A DNA stretch of 64,000 nucleotides. Source: Phaeoceros laevis. Taxonomy: Eukaryota > Anthocerotophyta > Anthocerotopsida > Notothyladales. Location of the stretch: contig JBNGIQ010009371.1 of assembly GCA_049999765.1 (NCBI GenBank), forward strand, positions 1 to 64,000, written 5' to 3'. Shown here in pieces: positions 32,679-44,274 of this stretch. A model generated the notes under the pieces. That model worked only from the letters and a program-made list of their open reading frames with translations, had not been told where the DNA came from and made no database searches. Every line of letters begins with the position of its first letter. Positions within the stretch are counted from its first letter, which is position 1. The position numbers were made by a program, and so were the translations under genes.

Positions 32679-33322
32679 GGTGATTGCCTCGAATTTATTT
32701 CACAAAACTGCCATCTCTGAGCTCTTCTTCCCATTAGGTGTCGCGTCGCATGAGGCAGAAACTGAGAAGCCCTGGCAGAGAGACACGAGGCGTGGTGCTG
32801 CTAGCTTAGGTCTTTCGAAGAGTTTGAACAGGTGACTTGTCTTGCACTTCTTCCTGAAGCGTGCTTTCGGCTGGGCTCGGCCTTCTGAAGTCAGGTCCGA
32901 CGTTACGATTAGGGACTGTTGATTTTGAACTGCTCAGTTGCGCGCACTGTCATGTGACAGCAGGCTGTTTGACGTGTTGCCAGCATCAGAGAAAGTGAAT
33001 CAGGTGGTAGATCGTCGCCTTGGCATGCTGACGGGTGGGATGGCGAGCCCTCGCGGCCTGGTGGATGTCCTTAGTGGACAGTATGAAAGATGACTTACCC
33101 GCGGAATCATGCACACGGATGTTTGCCCCTCTGCCGCTGCGGCAGAAGTTGTTGATCGCTCAGGATCGTAGAGCCTTAAATTGCTAGGTCTTCGGAACTT
33201 CGCATCTAGCAATTTCCTACGGCAGGTGCTTAGGTGGGAGCGGACGCAACCAGCAGTTCTTCGGGGCCCTGGGTGTATTGCAATAAGGATCACGTTAGTA
33301 TGGGGAGTGGACTGATTATGCG
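32679..33322. other. COG8 3-prime region up to the assembly gap
   Basis: No supported gene. Short frames only. The region abuts a 100-base gap. Confidence 0.4.
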
Positions 33323-33422
33323 NNNNNNNNNNNNNNNNNNNNNNNNNNNNNNNNNNNNNNNNNNNNNNNNNNNNNNNNNNNNNNNNNNNNNNNNNNNNNN
33401 NNNNNNNNNNNNNNNNNNNNNN
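33323..33422. other. Assembly gap (100 N)
   Basis: One hundred unknown bases between COG8 and the ABC1 kinase gene. 5-prime sequence of the kinase could lie here. Confidence 0.99.
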
Positions 33423-33462
33423 CAGGCACCGGACCGGGTGGGGTGATCGTGGTCCTTCAACG

Positions 33463-35808
33463 ATGGCCCGGTGGTCAAGGGGAAATGTGAAACCTAGGTT
33501 TTTTCTGAGCAGATCTCACAAGCATGCGAGGTCTCCTCTGACGCCTGACGTTTTTGCTAGTGAATTGGAGTTGATAGGATTCAAACATGGAGTTACTCAT
33601 CGGCTCAATGTGCTGACCAGGATTTTTGCAAATGGATTTAGGACGAGCGCTCCCACCTTTAGGAGTGGGCTAGCTTGCAAGGGAAACATTGCGGAAACAA
33701 GATTCTCAAATGTTAGTCATAGTAGCGTGTGGAATGGTTTGTCAGTGGTTGGCCACGAGTTGATGCAGGAAATGAGGCAAAGTTTGCGGGCCACGGGAAG
33801 AACTGTGGCTGCTTTGCGTGCGGACATGACGTCTCAAGGCCAGGTAGCTTGGCAGTCTATGTTGCATAGAGGACATTTCCCAAGTTTTCCTCCTTTGGGG
33901 CGGATGGTCAGTGCTGCCAGTCTTGCTTGCACAAGGTCACAGGTAGCGCCGCGTATACTTGCCCTTGTACTTGGAGAGGCAACTTGGGTACACAGGAATA
34001 TCGCGGAAGCTGAACAGCTTCATACGCAAAATCCTCTATCCAGTCAGGGGATCTACAATCGAAGTATCCTTCTTGCTTTCCTCTTCTCCTGCACTGAGGG
34101 GTTGATTGTGGTCTTACGGGCTGTCTATCTTACTATTCTTTTTACTCCTGCACTTCTTATGGCTCCCTTCGTGGAGTCATTTGATGGGAAATTCCGCAGG
34201 GTCTGGCTACGTCTAGTTCATACAACGCTAGAACACGCTGGGGCTGCATTCATTAAGTGGGGCCAATGGGCTGCGGCGAGACCTGATTTGTTTCCTAAAG
34301 ACCTCTGTAGAGAGCTTTCAGAATTACACACAAAGGCACCAGCTCACAATTTTGCTCAGACTAAGCGCACTGTTGAGGGTGCATTTGGTCGGAAACTCGA
34401 CGAGATTTTTGAGGATTTTGAGGAGGATCCAGTAGCTTCTGGCAGCATTGCACAGGTGCACCGAGCAGTTCTGAGGTTCCGCTATCCTGGGCAACTGTCA
34501 AAACCCATGGTTGTTGCTGTAAAAGTCAGGCACCCTGGAGTAAGTGACGTTATTCGAAGGGATTTCATGATTATCAACTGGCTGGCTAGAGCGTCAACTA
34601 TGGTTCCTGGTCTCAGCTGGCTGAGGCTGGATGAAAGTGTACAACAGTTTGCGGTGTTCATGATGACTCAAGTTGACCTTGCAAGGGAGGCTGCACATCT
34701 AAGCCGGTTTATCTACAACTTCAGGCAATGGTCTGATGTGTCATTTCCCAAACCCTTATATCCTCTTGTGCATCCAGCTGTGTTGGTCGAAACATATGAG
34801 TCCGGTGAGGCTGTGTCAAGATATGTGGACAAACCAGGGAAGACTCGTGTCAACAGTGCTCTGGCACACATTGGGACGCATACATTGCTGAAAATGCTTC
34901 TGGTTAGTGTGCTGCCTTCTCTGTCGGACTCATTGCAGACGAAGGGATTTTACACTTTTCCATCCTGTCTAAGCCAGAGCTAGCTTTTATTAGTAAGTTC
35001 TAACACTTGAAGTGTGGTACCTTTTAGGTGGATAACTTCATTCATGCAGACATGCATCCAGGAAACATTCTTGTTCGGATGGAGCGGGGAAATTTACCTG
35101 CAACTAAAAGAATGGGCAGAACACGGCCGCATGTTGTCCTACTGGATGTGGGCATGACTGCAGAGCTTTCTCAACGAGATCGTGGTACTTTACTTGACTT
35201 CTTCAAGGCTGTGGCATTGAAAGATGGCCGCAAAGCTGCTGAATGTACATTGAAGTTCTCCAAAGTCCAGAATTGTCCTGACCCTATCGCTTTTAAGAAG
35301 GTAAGTTTGCTACAGCTTTCTTAAGACTTCCCATAAGAGTCCATTGGTGATTTGTTTATTGAGGGTCCATGTTGTGGACAGGAGGCGTTCCTTACCTGGA
35401 TAACTCATGCATGAGTGGAAACTGTTCCCGATGGTATGTTTTGCAGGAAGTTGAGGCAACTTTCAGGCATTGGAGTACAGAGGAGGCGGATGATGTTCAT
35501 GCTGGGGAGTGCATGCAGGAGCTTCTGGAGCAAGTGCGACGGCATAAAGTCAACATTGATGGAGATGTTTGCACCGTCATGGTTACCACCCTTGTTCTTG
35601 AGGTAAGAATCGTGTGTAAGTGATTGCAATTCCTTGTGCAGCTATCAAGGCCTGATGAATGCAGCTCATTCTGGCTACTTGGTTACAGGCCTGGCAAAGA
35701 AAATTGGATCCTGATATGAACATCATGAATACTCTGCACAATGTGCTTTTCAAAGCCGAGTGGGCTGCCTCATTATCGTACACTATTGATGGGCTAATGG
35801 GTCCTTAG
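33463..35808 (+). CDS. ABC1/ADCK-family atypical kinase, ADCK2-like (4 exons, 662 aa)
   Basis: Exons are 33463-34902, 35028-35300, 35447-35602 and 35689-35808, in frame, 1989 bases. The family (ABC1K, UbiB, COQ8) comprises atypical kinases or ATPases of mitochondria and plastids linked to quinone metabolism. The signature KxGQ motif is FIKWGQWAAARPDLFP. The glycine-loop replacement is SGSIAQVHRA, the ATP-contacting Lys lies in VAVKVRHPGV, the catalytic loop is HADMHPGNILV and the metal motif is LLDVGMTAELS, with DVG in place of DFG. Hydrophobic segments around residues 210-240 could be membrane-associated. The N-terminal 150 residues are basic and Ser-rich, fit for targeting. The W in KWGQ and the long N-terminal region suggest the ADCK2-like branch; this subfamily call is tentative. 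The start lies only 40 bases after a gap. Confidence 0.88.
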
Positions 35809-36128
35809 CAATAGGCTCGGCAAAATGCCATCGAATCGAATCCATAATATGTTCCAGACGGTATAACGTCAACCTGAAGAGAGTTCATTTTGGCGGGGAG
35901 TTTTTACGTATTTGATTACCCGTTTTGATACCGGAAGTGACCGAGGTCCCCCTCAGGTTCAATTCCGTGCAGAATCGCAAGACCTGCCTGCCTGGAGAGA
36001 GCCTAACGTAGGAAATTCAAGCACTTGGCACTTTACAACTTAAGTTTTTGGAATTCTATTGAGATTTACAGGTCTTGAGGTAGAACGGGATGCTCCCGAG
36101 ACAGTTTTGTACAACAAGTGCACCTACT
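35809..36128. other. Convergent 3-prime region, ABC1 kinase and pirin
   Basis: 320 bases between two stops facing each other. No gene seen. Confidence 0.4.
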
Positions 36129-37787
36129 CTACCGGCTTGCAGATTCAGACACCCAACGTCTGGCCCGCTCAAATCCATTCCTGTAGTTCCTGAAATCCTG
36201 CACAGCTTCCATCAGTTGCTGCTGGGTGTTCATAACGAAAGGACCGTATTGTGCAACAGGCTCATTCAGGGGTTGCCCAGCAATGAGCAAGAAACGACTG
36301 GGCGTGTCGGATTTGTTTCCAGCAATGAGTCCATCTCCTAAGCTCAGCAGCACAGTGTGGTGAGCGTCCACAGTGGTGGCATCTGCCTCCCCGAATGTTG
36401 TCTGTCCTTCCAAAGTGTATACAAAGGCGTTCCAGTTAGACGGAGTAGGTTGCCGCACAACTGCCCCAGGCTGCAGAGAGAAGTCGAGGTACATCGTTGG
36501 TGTTCGGGTGTACACTTGAGACTTCACACCTAGAGCTTCCCCTGCAATCACCCGTACTTTTACCCCATCCTTTTCCACCTCCTTGATGTCCTTTGACTCC
36601 AGTTCCTGATATGATGGCTCAATCCTAGCACATAGAGAATACAAGACCACCTTCAGAGCTTTGCAACTTAAGCCACAGTTTGCTTGGCACTTGAGCCACA
36701 GTTTCCTTCCCCAATGGACAAACTCTCCTCTGCAAGCATCAACTTCACAGAGAGACAGAGGCCATACATCTTGTCCTTTGCAGGAAGGTTAACCCATAGC
36801 TGCAACACTCGTTGTACACCGTTTGTACCAGGCATCTCGGAGTGAAGAATTCCTCGACCAGCTGTCATCCACTGCAGCAGCATATAACCATCAACAATAG
36901 GTTTCTAGGCAAACCTCACCGAAAAGCACAAGCGTTTCTACCTTATCAGACTAGAAACGAAATACCCACTTGCAAGTCCCCAGCTTTGATGGTGCCCTTA
37001 TGGCCTGCGAAATCCTCGTGAGTGACAGCACCCTGCAAGACGAAGAATTGAGCTGAATTGTCCTACTTTCTCAGAATGCCGTACTTCTCTAAAAGCAAGC
37101 TGAGACAGTACCTCAAGGACATAAGTGACCGTCTCAAAACCTGCAAAAAGGGCGTTCTGTCAAAAACAAGACTGTCACTTGGGCAAACAAAGACGCCAAC
37201 GCAACAAGTCGAGAAACCAAACCTCGATGTGGGTGGTCAGGGAAGCCCCCAGGTGGGGAAACTGCGGAAAACAACCAGGGACGATGTGTTAGACAGGCCA
37301 CTTCAAGACAACCTGCGACTCTCATCTGGAGGGGAAAAGCAAATGCTCCTCGCACTTACGGCTTGCGTAGTCGAGTAAAAGAAAAGGATCCAATTGCTTC
37401 ACTTCAGGTCTGCAAAGATTCAAACGGATCACTCAGACCGCCTGATCCTGAAAAACGGATGTCGCGGCCCGAGGAAAAACCACTGCCGGCAGCGAAGGCC
37501 GAATCCGCACTTCACCTGCCAATGCTGCGTCGCACTCTGGCTCCCACCCCTTCGCTCTGTTCCACGGACTTGAGCTTCCGAGCCACAGACCGCGGCTGAG
37601 ATAAGCGAGCAGACTCCGTGGAAGACCCGGAACCTGAGTCAGGGGCTCCCGCTGCTGCAGCCATGACCAGTCTCTGCCCACCAGCACCAACGAGCCTGAC
37701 CGAAGCCACAAACGAGGATCTGCCCAAGAGCGCAGCAGAAGAGGTAGCCACAAGATTGCCTACGCAAACAGCCGTGGGAACGACCAT
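36129..37787 (-). CDS. Pirin-family cupin protein (7 exons, 350 aa)
   Basis: Exons on the minus strand are 37787-37516, 37409-37360, 37261-37223, 37140-37112, 37032-36970, 36871-36768 and 36624-36129. They total 1053 bases in frame. Pirins are double cupin proteins, iron-binding, acting as a transcription cofactor or quercetinase depending on the lineage. The N-cupin metal ligands are in FPDHPHRGFETVTY (two His) and GILHSEMPG (His, Glu). VEQSEGVGARVRRSIGRPE and THEDFAGHKGTIKAGDLQWMTAGRG are family hallmarks. The C-terminal cupin carries PLNEPVAQYGPFVMNT. Residues 1-45 (MVVPTAVCVGNLVATSS...) extend beyond the usual pirin start and look like an organelle targeting peptide; the ATG at MAAAAGAPD is the alternative. 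A broken inverted copy lies at 14640-15440. Confidence 0.92.
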
Positions 37788-38247
37788 AGGGAAGGCACCA
37801 CCGAGAAGCAGCGGAAGGCTCAGGATACGCGAACACCAGAGAACAGGTGTGACCGCCCTGTGACAGTGGCCGTGATGGTAGGGGCTCTGACGTTGACTAG
37901 ATCGGATGCTGTAGTCTAGTTACTCTTCCGTCCTTATAAGCGGTTGTCCTTGGGGAGCTCGATGCTCGTACTTTTTTGCTGCTGTGCGACTCGAAACTCG
38001 AGGTCCCTTCCTCCGGAACTTCTACCACAGGAAGGTCCTTCTGCTCCTTCCGAACAAGCTACACGTTTTTGTTGGTGAAAAAGAGTACAGGAAAAGTGGG
38101 TTTCCGACTACTAGAATATCACCAGGTGCTGCAGATGGCAGATGATAGACTGTGGATGAATTTATCCCGTACATGTATCCCCTGCATCGTTGGCCATACG
38201 CCTTGACAACAAGTCCACGACACTGCCAAACCCCGATCCAACGACAT
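37788..38247. other. Spacer between GH3 (3-prime) and pirin (5-prime)
   Basis: About 460 bases, presumably the pirin promoter and GH3 3-prime UTR. No gene seen. Confidence 0.4.
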
Positions 38248-40428
38248 TTAGATTACTGCCAAGCTGTGGAGTTTGTGGACAACTCCGCTGTTTAGAAGGT
38301 TTAGCCCTTCAGCAAACTGGATGCACCTGGGTGTCTTGTATTGCTGAGGGGTCGCACCTCTTGCCACAGCTTGCAGCATCAAGCGCTCGAATGTGCCTTC
38401 ACTAACTATGCGCAGCTCCAGGGGACCTATGATCCCCAACTTCCTGTTGCTGGTGTAAAACTCGTTGTCAATGGCCTTGTCCAGTGTGGTAGCGCATTCC
38501 TGCAAAACCAGGGAATCCAGAGTCTCTCTGCCCTGGGTGAGCTCAAAGAAGATGACATAGTGGCCGGGGTGCGACTCCACGTCCGTGCAGCTGGTGAAAT
38601 CAGCCACCAGCGCCCCTCGTTTGGCCAGAATCAGCTCCCCCGCTTTGCTCACAGCGGCCTGAAGGTCTCCCTCATCGGTCTTGTCCTGGTGGATGCTCAG
38701 GAGCACACCCCTCCTGCGCACAAACTGGACCTCCGGCGTGGCGTTGTAGAATCCGGTAACCTTCACCACATCCCCCAACCTGTACCTGTAGAGACCTGAA
38801 GCAAGACAGAATTGGCATCAGAGTTCACCACAGTATTTGTTGAAGGGACGGGAGAGGGTGGGTAGGAGGAATCACCACTTACCCATCATCGTGGTCAGCA
38901 CCGGCTCATACTCTTGACCAACCACAGCATCCGCCAACTCAATAGTTTCTCCATCTGCCTCCTTGTGGACGGGAAGGAGCTCGTAGTACTGGCATTCCGG
39001 CCAGAGCACATAAACCGTCTCCTCCGGTGGCCGCTGAGGTGAAAGGTTCAAGCCAAGGACGTTGCTCTCTGCGGATGCATAGCCAGGAGACACAAGAGGG
39101 AGATGGCCACCGAAACGCCTCAGCGGCGGTACGTACTGCCGCTGAGAGCCTGTGAACACAGCCTTGAGAACGGCAGCATTGCGCCACAGGCGAGGCACGA
39201 TTCCTTCCCAGCACTCCTGCTCACATTCCCTCTCCACAGCCTCCGCCTGGGCCGGGTTTGGTTGGACCAACTCCAACACAGCTTTCCGCATCTCAGGATC
39301 TGTGATTTTAGCACTGAGAGTGCCCTCCCGAATGTCCTCACAGATTTCCTTCCAGCAGACCTGTAGGGTCCGTAGTGTGGCCAGAATTGTGGATGCAAAG
39401 ATTGCCGAAATCCTGCTCACCTCTGGAGCCTGATACAATCCGCAGAGAAGGTGGCAATACATGACCTGCTCACATCCACACTGCCTCTGTAAGAGCCTGG
39501 TCCTGTCTCCTACTGCAGCTTTTAATCAATGGTGCATCAATGTTGTTAGCGAAAGTGGAACCTGATGGTAGTCTTCACATAGAATGACAGCGTCTGGACT
39601 TGTCATCAAATTGTTTGGATCGTGCGGCCTTTTCCTGAACATATCACTCTTGAACCAGTTTGTGCTGGCTTGGCCTGCCATGATACCGCAAGGAGTTTGA
39701 GTCTGTTTTCCTACAAAGATGAGCGCTAGGCTCTTTCCCTTGTTCATGCCTGGGAAGCACCTGTCCAGCATACAAAGAAGGTCATTTTCATGACATCCAG
39801 CTCGTAGCACATGTGGTCCATTCCAAACGGGGAAGGCTACAGACAGTTCACACTTACCTGGAAACGAACGAACCAGCAAGCTTTTGCAGGAACAGGTATT
39901 TGTCGAATCTACGCAGAGTCTGTGGCATCAGCTTGGCTTTCCCTTTAGATGTGCCCGAGCTGCAGGAAAAACCGAAAGCCGACATGTATGCTGACGTATG
40001 CTCCTTGAAATCACACCAAGTCCCTGACTCTTCAACTCCTATTTTGAAGCAACCAGTGAAAAGCTATTGCAAGGCAGGAACCTCAAGATGAAGACGTTGA
40101 TAGGGTCCACAGTGTAGAAGTTGGTGATCTCTCCTTTTGCAAGGCGATTGAAAGTTTCCTCCATATCCTCGTACTGGACAATCGGCACTTTCCTCTTGAA
40201 CGTTTCCACATCTGTACTTCCATCCACGCCAAGGTCGGAGAGGTACAGACAGCCAGCATTGTGGATCAAAATCTCCCTCAGCTTTTCCTTCTGCACATTC
40301 CTGACATCCGTGGTGACTTTGGCAGCATGTGCAGCATACTTATCCTCAAAGTTTTTCGCACGCTGCACACTTCCCTCGGTCACCACAAGCTCATGAGCCA
40401 TGCGCTCTGCTGTCGCTAGTCCAGCCAT
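38248..40428 (-). CDS. GH3-family acyl-acid amido synthetase (5 exons, 592 aa)
   Basis: Exons on the minus strand are 40428-40082, 39959-39858, 39760-39562, 39465-38883 and 38795-38248. They total 1779 bases in frame. GH3 enzymes adenylate acyl acids (jasmonate, auxin, benzoates) and conjugate them to amino acids in the cytosol. The three nucleotide-binding motifs are visible: SSGTSKGK (P-loop-like), YASAES in SPGYASAESNVLG (usually YASSE), and YRYRLGDVVKV. FVGKQTQTPCGIMAG and YCHLLCGLYQAPEVSRISAIF are family hallmarks. Length is standard. The Ser-to-Ala change in motif 2 lies next to the acyl-acid pocket and could affect specificity. Substrate cannot be inferred. Confidence 0.93.
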
Positions 40429-41002
40429 GGCCGATGTCGGTGGTTAGGGCTCTCACATCTCTGCTTCTGCAAGTATTTGCCTCGCTATGTTTTAGTCAGT
40501 GCTACATTCAATTGACACTGGGGCCGATAAATTTACCCGTAACAACACGTTGCTGCGATCCAGTGGCCATTCTGGAGTGGCACTACTACTTGTATAGCTG
40601 TTACTAACCGGTCCTGCAAACCTTGCCATGGAATGGACTTGCCATGGAATGGACCCTGGCTCCTTGCTGTTCCTTGAACTGTGAGACACTGTATTCTGTT
40701 CGGGCTGTTTCGTGATTGATCCAAGAGGTTCCAAGTAGTGATGCGCTGTTGGACCATGTTTTCATGCCGCCGCAATCGACATACTGACAAGAGTACGATT
40801 ATCCGAGACCCTGCAATCCATCAGCACCGATTCAGCAGATATTACTTTTTCTCGGTGGCTCTTCAAACAAGCACTCCCATAGTTGTGTGATGACGAATCC
40901 GTAACATGAGAAGAAGGCTGTTCCATTTCGTAAGAGGTGTGTTCTTGACAGATACAAGTATTACAACCCGTAATTATGCAAAAACCTGCTAGTAGTGGCT
41001 GC
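40429..41002. other. GH3 upstream region
   Basis: Spacer of about 570 bases that should hold the GH3 promoter. A 17-base direct repeat (ttgccatggaatggac) lies near 40623-40655. No clear auxin response element pair was identified by eye. Confidence 0.4.
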
Positions 41003-42230
41003 TAACTTTTGGCTGTTCGCTTTGAAATCCTTAGTGGCAAGCCGTCTTTGACAAAGGGCAGAGGCCAGTGTTTCAGCTTGTGCAGATCTCCAATGGCGTC
41101 AAAGCTGTACAAGGATGCCCATAAGCAACGGGATATGATCAGCAGCCTGACAAACCAGACAGCTCATGAGCGCAGGACGTGGATGGATCTGGATCAGGGC
41201 CTAGACTTACTCAAAAGTGGTCAAAAACCGGTGCAAGAAGATCAGCATCTCACTCATGGCCAGCTCCATGCCAGAGCAAGCCCTATACCCATTTCCAAAT
41301 GGCACGTACCTGTGCATCTTAGGCTGGGTCTGCCACATGTGATGACCACAGCATCATGCAAAGTTACCATGCTCCCTTAGGAAGCTTTTGTTGCTTGATT
41401 GCGAGCTAACCAAAGGTCATCAGGGACCTACAGCAGGCTCAGAAAAGATTATATGCTCACCTCAAACCTCCAAGGATTGAACTCGAGGGGATTTACATGA
41501 AGGTCAGGGTCGAGATTAACGTACTTCAACCAGACAAACACGAGCCAGCCCTTGGGGAACAACATTCCTGTACGTCTCGTTCAAAAACAGCCCTGCAGTT
41601 GAGCTTTCACATGTACATTTTCATGAATCATGAATTCTTCTCAATCATCATCAGAAATGTCAATCACCATCGTAAACGACATCTTCTGTTGTTTCTCTCC
41701 ATACGAAGCTCACAGTGTTGGCTATCCGCAATGTCTCTTACAAGTAGAACCTACAAGCAGGCATGAAAGAACATAGGAAACACTTCACAGTTAGGGCCTT
41801 GTCTGGCGGGCTCACACACTCACTTTGGTGGTCCATTTCAGCTCCTTGAGTTCCTCACAGGTGATGGGATCATTAACATGGTTGCGTCCCTGTGCTACAG
41901 CGTCATTCTCAGCCTGGTTAAAGAACGCACAACATGGATAAAGTTTTAGGACTTAAACGAAGTACCAAGAGTACTAGCTTGAGGAGTATCTACAGAAATT
42001 TCCCGGGAGTGGGGTTTCGGAAAGCTCTTTGACCATGTATGGGTGGTAGGTACCTTGACCAACTCTAGTATTTTGAGATGCAAGAAGAGGTTCCGAAAGG
42101 CCCCGGTCATGATAGTAGAGGCCTGCGGTCTCACCAAGTAGGACGAATTTGATGTTGTCTGACACTTGCTCATCGGTCAACTTGCTTCCATCACACACAA
42201 GTCGAGAATTAAGGTCGTGCAAAGCAGGTG
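41003..42230 (-). pseudogene. CYP85-clan P450 pseudogene, inverted partial copy
   Basis: On the minus strand this matches exons 4-9 and the introns of the P450 at 9815-12165. It begins near GSKLTDEQVSDNIKFVL and continues through FRNLFLHLKILELVK, the ExxR exon, PKGW exon, heme exon (FGNGYRACSG) and the last exon ending LPLRISKRTAKS plus stop. Damage: a small deletion removes the AGHETT motif and shifts frame, the ExxR exon has a frameshift (an extra bases after VLL), and the N-terminal half is missing. Introns are kept, so it came by DNA duplication, not retroposition. The heme exon is intact. Confidence 0.92.
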
Positions 42231-42584
42231 CATATCCTGTAATTTTCCGAGATTTTTTTCATGCACTTTACTATTTTTTACGTTATTACTAGCTTATGTG
42301 CCGTCCCGCTACTCTATTAGGAATAAAACCGATTTAAACTTGTCGAACCTTCGAGGCCGAGCGCCAAGGAGCCCGACTCACATTCCTTCCTATATATGTG
42401 CGTGTGCCTGGATGTGTGCTTTGAGGTCTTGCCAAGTACTTCGTGCTGAATCGTGCATAAACTTCTAGGTGGAAGCACCAAGCACACTTTTACGCAGACA
42501 GCGCGGCATCGATTTTTTGCTTTGCGCTTTTGTACTTTACGTAATTGTGCTTTGCACCCGGTTTGGTGAAGCAGATTTAGGGTT
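42231..42584. other. Upstream region of the TGS1-like gene
   Basis: AT-rich spacer of about 350 bases between the P450 relic and the methyltransferase; presumed promoter. No defined motif. Confidence 0.4.
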
Positions 42585-43595
42585 GTGGTAGTAACCATGT
42601 CTCCTCATCAAAGAATGCCTTACTTCGTGGAGACATTTTCCTACTTGCAACATGAAAGCACACTTCCTCGACATCAGAGCAACCCTACCCATGAAATATT
42701 CAAGGATTTGGAAGGCCGAAGCAATAACCAAATATGGAATTACGGGTTGAAATACTGGAGTCAGAGACATAACCTATTTTCGAAGTTCGATTTAGGAATT
42801 CAGACAGACTTGGAAGGTCTATACTCGGTGACGCCGGAAGCCCTTGCAAAACATCAAGCTTCGCGGTGCAAGGGAGGGTCGACGATTGTGGATGCATTTA
42901 CCGGTATCGGCGGAAATGCAATCCAATTCGCATTAATGGGACATAGGGTCACTGCGATAGATATCAACCCAAGCAAGATAGAATATGCAAAGCACAATGC
43001 AGGAATCTATGGGGTGGAGCATCTCATAGATTTCAAGGTAGGGGACTTCTTCGAGTTAGCATCCACACTGAAGAAAGTTGATGTCGTCTTTTTGTCTCCG
43101 CCATGGGGAGGCCCAGACTATCGCAAGTTGGACAATTATGACATAAGTATGTTGCAGCCCAAAAATGGAACCGCTCTTTTTAACGTGGCAAGAAATATAT
43201 CGCAAAATATTATGCTCTTCGTCCCCCGCAATACCAGTGTCCCTCAGCTTCAAGCATTATCTCACACCTGCCAAACACACAGTATGCTACGCTGCGAAAT
43301 TGAACACAACTTCATTCATGGGGGTTCCAAAGGGATCACTGCATATTATGGCCAAGACTTTGTTCCACGAGAGAAAAAAGCTACAGATCCTTGGCGGCAT
43401 AAAGATGGCCAAGACTTTGTTCCACAAGAGAAAAAAGCTACAGATTCATGGCGGCATGATTCAGAAAACCAGCAGCAACGAGGAGGCAAGTCTTGTTCAA
43501 AAAATTGGCGGCAAAGAGGAGACAAGTCTTGTTCAAAATATTGGGGACAAAAAGGGGGCAAGTCTCAATCAGAATTTTGGGACCTTCTATCTTAG
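42585..43595 (+). CDS. TGS1: Trimethylguanosine synthase-like RNA cap methyltransferase (intronless, 336 aa)
   Basis: TGS1 converts the m7G cap of snRNAs, snoRNAs and telomerase RNA to 2,2,7-trimethylguanosine. Conserved blocks: KYWSQRHNLFSKFDLGI, LYSVTPEALAKHQASRC, the SAM-binding DAFTGIGGNAIQFALMG and AIDINPSKIEYAKHNA, and the catalytic SPPWGGPDYRKL followed by MLFVPRNTS. The methyltransferase core spans roughly residues 45-245. The C-terminal tail (about residues 250-330) holds two copies of GQDFVPREKKATDPWRH and three of a GGKSCSKNW-like unit. This lysine-rich repeat tail is not part of the usual family. Starts at 42585 or 42597 (MSPHQR) are both possible. The catalytic core looks intact. 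Confidence 0.9.
   Translation: MVVTMSPHQRMPYFVETFSYLQHESTLPRHQSNPTHEIFKDLEGRSNNQIWNYGLKYWSQRHNLFSKFDLGIQTDLEGLYSVTPEALAKHQASRCKGGSTIVDAFTGIGGNAIQFALMGHRVTAIDINPSKIEYAKHNAGIYGVEHLIDFKVGDFFELASTLKKVDVVFLSPPWGGPDYRKLDNYDISMLQPKNGTALFNVARNISQNIMLFVPRNTSVPQLQALSHTCQTHSMLRCEIEHNFIHGGSKGITAYYGQDFVPREKKATDPWRHKDGQDFVPQEKKATDSWRHDSENQQQRGGKSCSKNWRQRGDKSCSKYWGQKGGKSQSEFWDLLS
43337..43580 (+). repeat. Tandem coding repeats in the TGS1 C-terminal tail
   Basis: A 57-base unit (ggccaagactttgttccac...) occurs twice at 43350-43460, followed by three shorter units encoding GGKSCSKNW-like peptides. Confidence 0.85.
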
Positions 43596-44270
43596 GAAAC
43601 GCAATATGTTACGTGTAATCATATTATGCTGTGATGTTCACATGAATAAAGCATGAAAGAAACTTCTCAAAATTTTTGAAACAACAGCAACAGTGTGAGC
43701 AACAGCAACATTTGTAACATCTGTTGCAGAATGTATACATATGGTTTGGTAATTTCCTGAATGATATTTAGAACTGAATACATTTTTTCGTTGTCTAGAA
43801 CATTTGCAAAATCCACCGGTTTGCATGTCTGCTAGTCAGATTTGGTTGCCTTTGAAATTTCGAGGGACTTTTCACCTATGTGAACGGTGCCACGATCACG
43901 TGTACCATTTGTTGTCTACAATGAATGTTTTCAAACTAGCTAGCTACTATGAATTGCCAGAATTGCTGAAGTTCACCCTCACCGGGGATGTTGCTTCACG
44001 ATTTCAAGCATGCAAGCTTCCAACCGGGCCCTTTAGAAACTAGTACTGTGAACGGAAACTTCTGCCTTCTAGGCAAATTAGCTCCTCCCCAAAACATTGA
44101 TCAGCGTGCACGCATTTGCCTGCCGGATTGCAAATTAAGTCTGCCACTCACATGAATGTCCATGTTGTCTCTATAAAATGGCAGAGCAAATGACGATGGC
44201 AGAGCAAATGAAGGCAGATCATTATGTGATCTGCCTTTCCGAGATGCTTAAATTGTTGTAACCAACTCGG
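43596..44270. other. Intergenic; small stem-loop
   Basis: No supported gene. A frame at 43804-44043 carries two Cys and two His (HLCERCHDHVYH) but no recognisable zinc-finger spacing. A perfect 11-base inverted repeat with a short loop lies at about 44212-44238 (aaggcagatca / tgatctgcctt), next to a doubled gatggcagagcaaatga. Confidence 0.4.
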
Positions 44271-44274
44271 GACC

